Positions 1 through 5,239 of a stretch of 8,832 nucleotides of DNA are shown in pieces (position 1 is the first letter of the stretch; each line of letters begins with the position of its first letter). This DNA comes from G020354085 sp964629975. Its GTDB lineage: Bacteria; Pseudomonadota; Gammaproteobacteria; Acidiferrobacterales; Sulfurifustaceae. Location: positions 1-8,832 of the forward strand of contig CAZVUN010000121.1 in assembly GCA_964629975.1 (NCBI GenBank), in the 5' to 3' direction. The position numbers and the translations under genes were made by a program. Under the pieces are notes generated by a model. That model did no database searches and was not told the DNA's origin. It saw nothing but the letters and a program-made list of their open reading frames with translations.

Positions 1-598
1 GCGCCAGGCGCAGCAACGCGGGCGGCTCGCGCCCCGCGCGCGGGCAGGCGCTGCCGCTCGTGGCACCGGTGCGCAGCCACGTCTCGGTGTCGGCGTAGGC
101 GAGCGCCCAGGCCTGGGCGGTCCACGGCACCGACAGGCAGGCCGGCGCCATGCTGAGCGGGGCGATGCCGGCCTGGCTCAGCACCTTGGTCCAGGTCTGC
201 ATCCGCGCGCGTGCGGTGACCGCGACCGCGAGCCGCCCGGCGCCTTCGTCCACGTAGGCGAAGTGCAATTGCTCCGGGTCCTCGAGCAGCTGCTCCTCGA
301 GGGCGTAGGGCAGGGCCTGCATGATCTTGGCGCGGGCGCGCGTCGGCAGCGTGGCCTGCGTGAGCAGCGTGTCGGCCGCCGGTGTCCACACGTGCACGCG
401 AGCGCTGCCGGCGAGCTCGCGGCATTCGAGGATGTCGGCGCAGCGACCGCGCTTGGCGTCTGCGCCGCCCGTGCGCCGCCACAGGATCGGTCCGGCCGTC
501 TCCGGCCAGCCGGCGGGCAGCCACAGCTCCAGCACGCCGCTCGCAGCGCGCGTCGGGGCGGTCAGGCCGGCGAGGGGGTTACGAAGCTTGCTCAGCAT
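1..598 (-). CDS. gspL: GspL, T2SS inner-membrane assembly protein (partial, C-terminus outside window)
   Basis: GspL recruits the ATPase GspE to the inner membrane and links it to GspM and the pseudopilus. Visible are 199 codons reading MLSKLRNPLAGLTAP onward with no stop before the window edge. They correspond to the cytoplasmic actin-like-fold domain. The best family signature is ALPYALEEQLLEDPEQLHF at residues 95-113, close to the conserved ALPWLLEDQL.EDPE.LH segment of GspL. The single transmembrane helix and periplasmic ferredoxin-like domain would lie beyond position 1. The ATG at 598-596 overlaps the end of gspK by 20 bases in another frame. There is no strong Shine-Dalgarno sequence in front of it, so translation probably depends on coupling to gspK. 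The identification is firm from the motif and from its place after gspK; the exact start is less sure. Confidence 0.9.
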   Translation of the reverse strand, partial: MLSKLRNPLAGLTAPTRAASGVLELWLPAGWPETAGPILWRRTGGADAKRGRCADILECRELAGSARVHVWTPAADTLLTQATLPTRARAKIMQALPYALEEQLLEDPEQLHFAYVDEGAGRLAVAVTARARMQTWTKVLSQAGIAPLSMAPACLSVPWTAQAWALAYADTETWLRTGATSGSACPRAGREPPALLRLA

Positions 599-1544
599 CA
601 GAGACGATCTGTAACGGGCGCGGGCGCTGCCACAGCACGAGGCTCTGCTTGTTGCCCTTGCGGTGGATCACGGCCTCGGTGCGCGACCAGATGCTGCCCA
701 CGCGCACGTCGACGTCCACCAGAAAATAGCTGCTCTTCACCGCGCGCGACAGTTCTTTCGGAAGCGTCGCGCCGGCCTGCAGGACGACATTGTCGAATTC
801 GCCGATGTTGGTGAAGCCCTTGGCCTCGCGCACCTGCATGACCGTCCTGGCGGCAGCGTCGCCACCGGCCGGAAACATCGCGGCCAGCAGCGCCTGCGAT
901 GCGGTGTTGACGTTGATCTCGGTGGGCGCCGGCAGGGCGATCAGGAGCGGACGCAGCGCGTCCACCGTCTCCTTGGTGAAACCCCTTATCAGCCGAAGCT
1001 CATCCACGCTCTGTAACGCCTGGTTCCCTGCCCGGTAGGGCACGGGCAGCGACAGGTATTCTATGTCTTTCGAGTCCCCGCCGTAACGTTGCGGATTGTT
1101 GTCGATCCATTTGAACAGGCCATCGACCAGGTTCGGGTCCTGCTTGACGCTGATGAGCAGCCGGCGCAGCACGTCCAGGTCGGGGCCGCTGGGGGCGTTG
1201 CCGCGCAGCACGTTGTTGAGATTGAACCGCGCCTGCGCATCGGACACGGCGATGGCTACCGTGCCCCCTTCGAACGGCAGCACCAGCGGCTTGGCCCACT
1301 TTTCCAGCAGGCTGTCGACGTTCGGGTCGCGCCGCAGGTCCTCTTCCAGGATCACGATGGCGTAGGCGAGCGCCCCCTGCCGCACGGACTCGACGGTGGC
1401 GCGATCGGTGGCATTCTGCACCTGGCGCAGCCACAACTGCTGGCGAAAGCCAAGGTAGGTGGCCACCGTGGCCACGATCGCCACCACCAGCATGGCGGTC
1501 ACGAGGGCAAGCCCCCGTTGCCTAGCGATTGACGAGGAACACAC
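579..1544 (-). CDS. gspK: GspK, minor pseudopilin at the pseudopilus tip
   Basis: GspK is the large minor pseudopilin that caps the pseudopilus in complex with GspI and GspJ. The 321-residue product has the usual family length. The leader is MCSSSIARQRG, with cleavage by the prepilin peptidase expected after Gly11, followed by the hydrophobic helix LALVTAMLVVAIVATVA. Position +5 of the mature protein is Thr instead of Glu, which is normal for GspK. Family landmarks are DAQARFNLNNV (102-112), LVDGLFKWIDNN (139-150), SVDELRLIRGFT (179-190, helix-hairpin-helix-like) and INVNTA (210-215). The start is GTG at 1544-1542, preceded by GGAGAG with a 7-base spacer. It overlaps the end of gspJ by 23 bases. 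The gene ends in TAA and overlaps the start of gspL by 20 bases. Confidence 0.96.
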   Translation of the reverse strand: MCSSSIARQRGLALVTAMLVVAIVATVATYLGFRQQLWLRQVQNATDRATVESVRQGALAYAIVILEEDLRRDPNVDSLLEKWAKPLVLPFEGGTVAIAVSDAQARFNLNNVLRGNAPSGPDLDVLRRLLISVKQDPNLVDGLFKWIDNNPQRYGGDSKDIEYLSLPVPYRAGNQALQSVDELRLIRGFTKETVDALRPLLIALPAPTEINVNTASQALLAAMFPAGGDAAARTVMQVREAKGFTNIGEFDNVVLQAGATLPKELSRAVKSSYFLVDVDVRVGSIWSRTEAVIHRKGNKQSLVLWQRPRPLQIVSDAEQAS

Positions 1545-2148
1545 GCTTGAGCTCTCCGCGGCCGCGGAGCTGGAGGGTCATCTCGACCGCGCTCGGGGGC
1601 GGCATCGCCGTTGGCAACGTGCCCGTGGCGGCGGCCGGCCAGGTCGCAAGCCAGCCGCCCGCCGGTCCGTAGAAACGCGCCTCGAAACCCTCCACGTCCT
1701 CGAGCAGCACCGATTCCTGCGGCTTGGTGGTGGGCGCGCGGTCCAGCACCGGCCAGGTGAGGCGCCACAGCTTGCCGTCGGCGAAGCGGTAGGCCACGCG
1801 CTGCAAGTCGGAGTGCGGCCCCGGTGCCACGTTGAGCACACCGCCGCGCGTGAACTCCACCGCCGGCTCGCCCAGCGCACGCGTGTCGGTCGGCCGTCCT
1901 TCGAACGCCGGCCGCGGGTTGCCGTCGACGTCACGAATCGGGCGCGCCCGCGCGTGCAGCAGGTCATCCTCGATGCGCAGGAACGCGCGCGCGAGCCCCG
2001 TCCAGTAGGTGCGCTCGGCATCCACCCGGTCGCGGGATTCGAGGACCTGCACGAGGCCGCCGTAGGCCATGGCCGAGAACAGCGCGAACACGCCGATCGC
2101 GACCAGCAGCTCGAGCAGGGTGAAACCGCGTGCGTGGGCGCGCGCCAT
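1522..2148 (-). CDS. gspJ: GspJ, minor pseudopilin
   Basis: GspJ is a tip-complex pseudopilin that binds GspI and GspK. The 208-residue product starts MARAHARG and is expected to be cut after Gly8. The mature N-terminus FTLLELLVAIGVFALF carries the methylated Phe+1 and Glu+5 typical of type IV pilin-like proteins. The C-terminal globular part shows the GspJ pattern QRVAYRF...LWRLTWPVLDRAP at residues 116-139 and GFEARFYG at 154-161, about the usual family length. The ATG at 2148-2146 was chosen because it gives a short leader. The frame stays open far upstream through gspI, but that would give an implausible leader. The start lies two bases after the gspI stop. A GAGGT sequence about 6 bases upstream, inside the gspI end, is a good ribosome-binding site. 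Confidence 0.95.
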   Translation of the reverse strand: MARAHARGFTLLELLVAIGVFALFSAMAYGGLVQVLESRDRVDAERTYWTGLARAFLRIEDDLLHARARPIRDVDGNPRPAFEGRPTDTRALGEPAVEFTRGGVLNVAPGPHSDLQRVAYRFADGKLWRLTWPVLDRAPTTKPQESVLLEDVEGFEARFYGPAGGWLATWPAAATGTLPTAMPPPSAVEMTLQLRGRGELKRVFLVNR

Positions 2149-2150
2149 GG

Positions 2151-2612
2151 CTACCTCGGCGCCGGCGGTGCGGCTGCGGCGCCACCCGGCGACCCGAGCG
2201 CCGGTTCTGTGCCCGCGGCCGATTGCGTGAGGAAGCCGCTGACGCGCGCCAGCACGTGGTCGTCGCCCGGTCCGCGCACCTCGATGTCGATGCGGCGCAC
2301 CTCCGGTGCCTCGGTGCCCGATACCTTCTCGCGCACACGCCACTCGGTGCCGAGCAACGTGGTGCGATCGTCCCGGGTGTCGATCGCCGGCCAGGTGCGC
2401 GCGAGGCGCTGCAGCGTGAGGCGGTCCTGCGCCACCCAAAGCGCCACGGTGCGCAGGCGCATCTCGGCGGCCACGTCGATGCCCTGGGCGAGTGCGCGCA
2501 TCACCGCGCTCATCGCGATGGCCAGCACGGCGAGCGCGACCAGCACCTCGATCAGCGTGAATCCCGCCAGCCGCGGAAGACTACGACAGCCGCTCGCTGC
2601 GCCGCGTGCCAT
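2151..2612 (-). CDS. gspI: GspI, minor pseudopilin
   Basis: GspI nucleates the minor pseudopilin tip complex with GspJ and GspK. The 153-residue product has the leader MARGAASGCRSLPRLAG, with predicted cleavage after Gly17, and the helix FTLIEVLVALAVLAIAMSAV with Glu at +5. The segment LRTVALWVAQDRL (53-65) matches the conserved region after the helix in GspI. It is somewhat longer than the usual roughly 120-130 residues, because it ends in about 25 residues rich in Ala, Pro and Gly, likely a disordered tail. The ATG at 2612-2610 is the only ATG giving a short leader. It is preceded by GAGGG with an 8-base spacer and overlaps the end of gspH by 32 bases, which suggests coupled translation. 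Confidence 0.95.
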   Translation of the reverse strand: MARGAASGCRSLPRLAGFTLIEVLVALAVLAIAMSAVMRALAQGIDVAAEMRLRTVALWVAQDRLTLQRLARTWPAIDTRDDRTTLLGTEWRVREKVSGTEAPEVRRIDIEVRGPGDDHVLARVSGFLTQSAAGTEPALGSPGGAAAAPPAPR

Positions 2613-3081
2613 TGGCGAGGCCCTCGAGGCGCCAGCTCACCTCGCCGGCGCGGAATTCGACGCGGAAGGGCGGCAGCAGACCGCTCGGGTCGATGACGAG
2701 ATCGAGCCGCCCCGCGTCGGCCGAGGCGCCCTCGACCGCGGCGGCGCTGATCTCGATGCCCGCGGGCAGGCGGTGTGTGCGGTACAACTCGTCGTTGCCG
2801 ACGGCGACCAGTTTGCCCTTGTCGTCCGGGGTGCGAAACGTGTAGCCGTCGCGCGCCAGGCTGAGCACGTACACGCGCCCATTGAGGATCGCCTCCTCCT
2901 CGGCGGCTTGCAGTACCAGCGCCAGGCGCTGGGCCTCGTCCCTGACCTGGTCGGAGGCGTCGCGCGTGAGATTGAGCCCGATGAGTCCGATCACCACGGT
3001 GATGATCAGCAAGATGACGATCAGCTCGATCAGGGTGAAGCCGCAGGCGCGTCTTCCTTGACGCGCGGCCCTCGACTTCAT
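2581..3081 (-). CDS. gspH: GspH, minor pseudopilin
   Basis: GspH is the minor pseudopilin that joins the tip trimer to the GspG shaft. From the ATG at 3081-3079 the product is 166 residues, a normal GspH length. The leader is MKSRAARQGRRACG, cut after Gly14. It is followed by FTLIELIVILLIITVVIGLIGLN with Glu at +5, then the GspH-like stretch DEAQRLALVLQAAEEEAILN (48-67) and IDPSGLLPPFRVEF (130-143). The whole leader, including the start codon and the Gly-Phe processing site, lies inside a 111-base repeat shared with the intergenic array. The ATG sits in the loop of a palindrome. No clear Shine-Dalgarno sequence precedes it. The frame is open upstream for 136 more codons, but that extension is repeat sequence and would give an absurdly long leader. 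The gene identity is sure; the start is only probable. Confidence 0.92.
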   Translation of the reverse strand: MKSRAARQGRRACGFTLIELIVILLIITVVIGLIGLNLTRDASDQVRDEAQRLALVLQAAEEEAILNGRVYVLSLARDGYTFRTPDDKGKLVAVGNDELYRTHRLPAGIEISAAAVEGASADAGRLDLVIDPSGLLPPFRVEFRAGEVSWRLEGLANGTRRSERLS

Positions 3082-3147
3082 CCAGAAGTCGAAGGTCGCT
3101 CTTGCGCATCCCTGCGCCCGCGACACTTGTGCATCCTGCACATCGCC
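3037..3147. repeat. REP-like 111-base repeat, copy 1 (contains gspH start)
   Basis: This segment matches 3298-3408 at 106 of 111 positions in the same orientation. It holds two palindromes. One at 3072-3092 has 7-base arms TCGACTT/AAGTCGA. The other at 3128-3142 has 6-base arms TGTGCA/TGCACA with loop TCC. Its low-coordinate part encodes the gspH leader MKSRAARQGRRACG and the first Phe codon of the mature protein. Confidence 0.9.
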
Positions 3148-3299
3148 GCAGGCGCGTCGTCCCTCGGCTCTGGCATCCTGCTTCGCTCTACCTCCTCCGT
3201 CCCTGGCGTTGTGACGCGCGGCCTGCTGCACAGGGATGTGCGAATGCGGCGTGAGGCCAGGGACGGGCCGAAGCCGCCTCGACTTCATCCGGAAGTCGA
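3146..3299. repeat. Degenerate repeat fragments between the two 111-base copies
   Basis: The spacer is made of pieces of the same family. A 19-base fragment at 3146-3164 (CCGCAGGCGCGTCGTCCCT) repeats the start of the unit. A third copy of the TCGACTT/AAGTCGA palindrome lies at 3279-3299. A 10-base inverted repeat, CGTCCCTGGC at 3198-3207 and GCCAGGGACG at 3256-3265, encloses the hairpin GCACAGGGATGTGC at 3228-3241. I see no gene here. Together with the flanking copies this makes an array of REP-like palindromes. Confidence 0.75.
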
Positions 3300-3408
3300 A
3301 GCCGCAGGCGCGTCGTCCCTGACGCGCGGCCCTCGACTTCATCCGGAAGTCGAAGCTCGCTCTTGCGCATCCCTGCGCCCGCGACACGTGTGCATCCTGC
3401 ACATCGCC
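3298..3408. repeat. REP-like 111-base repeat, copy 2
   Basis: Direct repeat of 3037-3147, differing at five positions, and offset from it by 261 bases (a multiple of three). It holds the same two palindromes at 3333-3353 and 3389-3403. Read on the minus strand it could also encode MKSRAARQGRRACGF, but then continues DFRMKSR instead of the pilin helix. It lies between the gspG stop and gspH and is non-coding as far as I can tell. Confidence 0.9.
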
Positions 3409-3430
3409 CGCGGCGGCGGGGGTGGTGACA

Positions 3431-3448
3431 GCGCGGCTGAGGCCGCGC
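3431..3448. other. GC-rich stem-loop downstream of gspG
   Basis: A perfect 7-base inverted repeat, GCGCGGC and GCCGCGC with a four-base loop, begins about 28 bases after the gspG stop. On the transcribed strand no T-run follows it, so it is not a canonical intrinsic terminator. It could protect the 3' end of upstream mRNA or weaken read-through into gspH. Confidence 0.5.
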
Positions 3449-3476
3449 GCCGGCGTGGGTGAGGCGGGCACGCCGT

Positions 3477-3918
3477 CTAGGAACCCCATGAACCGATGTC
3501 GGCGTCGTAGCCTTCGCCACCCGGGCGGCCGTCGGCGCCATAACTGAAGACGTCGATCTCGCCGCGCACGCCGGGATTGAGGTACTGATAGTCATTGCCC
3601 CACGGGTCCTTCGGCAGGCGCTCGATGTAGCCTCCCGTCTTCCAGTTGCGCGGCGGCTCGCCGGTCTCGGGCTTGCGAACCAGCGCCGCCAGGCCCTGGT
3701 CGGGGCTCGGGTACACGCCGTTGTCGAGGCGGTNNNNNNNNNNNNNNNNNNNNNNNNNNNNNNNNNNNNNNNNNNNNNNNNNNNNNNNNNNNNNNNNNNN
3801 NNNNNNNNNNNNNNNNNNNNNNNNNNNNNNNNNGTGCAGGGATGCACGAGTCCAGGGCCGCGCGGGAGCGCGCCTGGCCCGCGTGGCGCGCACGCATGGC
3901 ACGGAGGTTACGCAGCAT
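3477..3918 (-). CDS. gspG: GspG, major pseudopilin, interrupted by an assembly gap
   Basis: GspG is the most abundant pseudopilin and forms the shaft of the pseudopilus. The C-terminal half is intact: RLDNGVYPSPDQGLAALVRKP, then TGGYIERLPKDPWGNDYQYL, then VFSYGADGRPGGEGYDADIGSW. This is the classic GspG signature, including the acidic C-terminal loop that binds calcium in known members. The two bases before RLDN are AC, which fits the Tyr codon of the usual DxYRLDN. The FTLIE helix is missing because 100 N occupy 3734-3833. The 5' side reads MLRNLRAMRARHAGQARSR and then ALDSCIPA without a processing site. The ATG at 3918 follows the gspF stop by 9 bases with GAGG upstream, so it is a reasonable but unproven start; the true start could be in the gap. 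The frame across the gap cannot be judged. Confidence 0.88.
3734..3833. other. Assembly gap of exactly 100 N inside gspG
   Basis: The run is exactly 100 N, the common placeholder for a scaffold gap of unknown length. In GspG homologues such as PulG about 50 residues (about 150 bases) separate the mature Phe+1 from the LDN motif seen just beyond the gap. At least about 150 bases are therefore missing, and the gap is longer than drawn. One edge (3834-3847) is a short inverted repeat, a plausible cause of the assembly break. Confidence 0.95.
3834..3876. repeat. REP-like element remnant at the gap edge, inverted relative to the gspG-gspH array
   Basis: The plus strand carries GTGCAGGGATGCAC (3834-3847, itself a hairpin with 5-base arms), AGGGCCGCGCG (3854-3864) and CGCGCCTG (3869-3876). 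The same blocks occur in the same order, with more spacing, on the minus strand of the 111-base repeats. This suggests a shortened family member in the opposite orientation. Chance similarity in GC-rich DNA cannot be excluded. Confidence 0.5.
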
Positions 3919-3927
3919 GGGTTGGCC

Positions 3928-5148
3928 TCACTTGATCAACTGATTCATCTGGAAGATCGGCAGCATAATGGCAATGACGATAAAAAGCACGATCAGCCCC
4001 ATCACCAGGATCAGCACCGGCTCGAGCAGCGCGGTGAGACCCTTGACCCAGTTCTCGAGCTCGCGCGCCTGCGCCTCGGCCGCGCGCGTCAGCATGGTAT
4101 CGAGCTTGCCGCTCGCCTCGCCGCTGGCGATGAGATGAATGACGAGCGGCGGGAAGACGCGCGCCTTGTCGAGCGCGCGTGACAGTGAGGCGCCCTCGCG
4201 CACCTGGCGCAAGGCATCCTCGACAGCATCGCGCATCGGCAGGCTGGTCACGAGCGGACCGGCGGCGGCGAGTGCATTGAGCAGGGGCACGCCGCTCGCA
4301 GTGAGGATGCCGAGCGTGTCGGCGAAGCGCGCCGCGTTGACGCCGCGCACGATGCGCCCGATTGCCGGCATGCGCAGCAGCGTGAAGTGCCAGCGCCGGC
4401 GCACGTCCTCGCTCTTGAGCGCGATGTGTGCGGCGAGCAGACCGGCAGCGCCGCCGCCGAGCCACAGCCACCAGGTGGCCTTCATGAAGTCGCTGGTCGC
4501 GATCAGCGCGCGCGTGGCGAGCGGCAGCGCCTGCCCGGTGTTGGCAAACACGCGCGTGACCTGCGGCACCACGAAGATGAGCAGCATGCTGACCACACCG
4601 ATGGCCACGAACGTCACGAGCGCCGGGTAGATGAAGGCGAGCAGTACCTTCTGCCGCAGCGCCTGGCGGTTCTCGGTGTATTCGGCAAGCCGCTCGAGCA
4701 CCTCCGGCAGGCGCCCGGACTGCTCGCCGGCGTCGATCATGGCGCGGTAGATGTCGGGAAACGCCTGCGGGAAGGCGGCGAGGCTGCGGGCGAGCGACTG
4801 GCCCTCGACCAGCCGGGCACGCACCCCGGCCACCACCGCGCGCGTGCGCGCCGATTCGCTCTGCTGGCCGAGGACGTTGAGGCACTCCTCGAGCGTGAGG
4901 CCGGCGCGTACCAGCGTGGCGAACTGGCGGGTGAGCAGCGCGAGGTCATTGCTCGAGATGCCACGGCGCAGGCCGATGCGCGGTTCGCGCGCGCCGCCCG
5001 CACCCCGGGCGGCGATGGGCGCGACGCGCAGCGGCGTGAGCCCGCGTTCGCGCAGCGTCGCGCGCACCAGGCGTTCGGCGTCGCCGTCGAGCACGCCGTT
5101 GACGGTGCGGCCGGTGCGATCGAGTGCCTGGTATTCGAAGGCGGGCAT
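3928..5148 (-). CDS. gspF: GspF, T2SS inner-membrane platform protein
   Basis: GspF is the polytopic platform protein on which GspE acts to drive pseudopilus growth. The 406-residue product has the normal family length and starts MPAFEYQALDRTGR, the typical GspF/PilC opening. It has two homologous cytoplasmic T2SSF domains. The first is at about 70-165 and holds GEQSGRLPEVLERLA from residue 141. The second is at about 270-370 and holds GEASGKLDTML from residue 343. Three membrane segments are visible at about 168-196, 224-244 and 373-399. The C-terminus MLPIFQMNQLIK is characteristic. The ATG lies 91 bases after the gspE stop with no obvious Shine-Dalgarno sequence, so its initiation signal is unclear. 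gspG follows after 9 bases. Confidence 0.97.
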   Translation of the reverse strand: MPAFEYQALDRTGRTVNGVLDGDAERLVRATLRERGLTPLRVAPIAARGAGGAREPRIGLRRGISSNDLALLTRQFATLVRAGLTLEECLNVLGQQSESARTRAVVAGVRARLVEGQSLARSLAAFPQAFPDIYRAMIDAGEQSGRLPEVLERLAEYTENRQALRQKVLLAFIYPALVTFVAIGVVSMLLIFVVPQVTRVFANTGQALPLATRALIATSDFMKATWWLWLGGGAAGLLAAHIALKSEDVRRRWHFTLLRMPAIGRIVRGVNAARFADTLGILTASGVPLLNALAAAGPLVTSLPMRDAVEDALRQVREGASLSRALDKARVFPPLVIHLIASGEASGKLDTMLTRAAEAQARELENWVKGLTALLEPVLILVMGLIVLFIVIAIMLPIFQMNQLIK

Positions 5149-5239
5149 CGTGGAGTCAGTCGCGGGTGTCGAGTCTCGAGTTAGAGGAGAAATTGGCGCG
5201 ACAGGGGATCAGCCCGAGACCCGGAACCCGAAGCCGAGA
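5149..5239. other. 91-base gspE-gspF spacer with short degenerate repeats
   Basis: This spacer breaks an otherwise tight operon. It contains CCGAGAC twice (5214-5220 and 5234-5240, the second touching the gspE stop), with ACCCGGAACCCGAAG between them, and TCGAGT followed closely by TCGAGTT near 5169-5182. I see no terminator and no good ribosome-binding site for gspF. It looks like a decayed short-repeat insertion. Confidence 0.4.

Noticed and set aside
1500..1514. GspK lacking Glu at +5 as an anomaly
   Set aside because: Absence of Glu+5 is a known normal feature of GspK.
3037..3408. CRISPR array
   Set aside because: Only two full units of 111 bases with a 150-base spacer built from fragments of the same repeat; no regular short repeats, unique spacers or cas genes.
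3431..3448. Rho-independent terminator after gspG
   Set aside because: The stem is strong but no T-run follows on the transcribed strand, and the operon clearly continues into gspH.
1459..3462. Long open frame of 667 codons on the plus strand, antisense to gspH-gspK
   Set aside because: It is opposite clear pseudopilin genes, has no recognisable domain, and its composition is what GC-rich antisense DNA gives.
3082..3489. Extending gspH upstream to 3489, giving a 302-residue protein
   Set aside because: The extension overlaps the gspG stop, consists of repeat sequence, and would put about 150 residues before the prepilin cleavage site.
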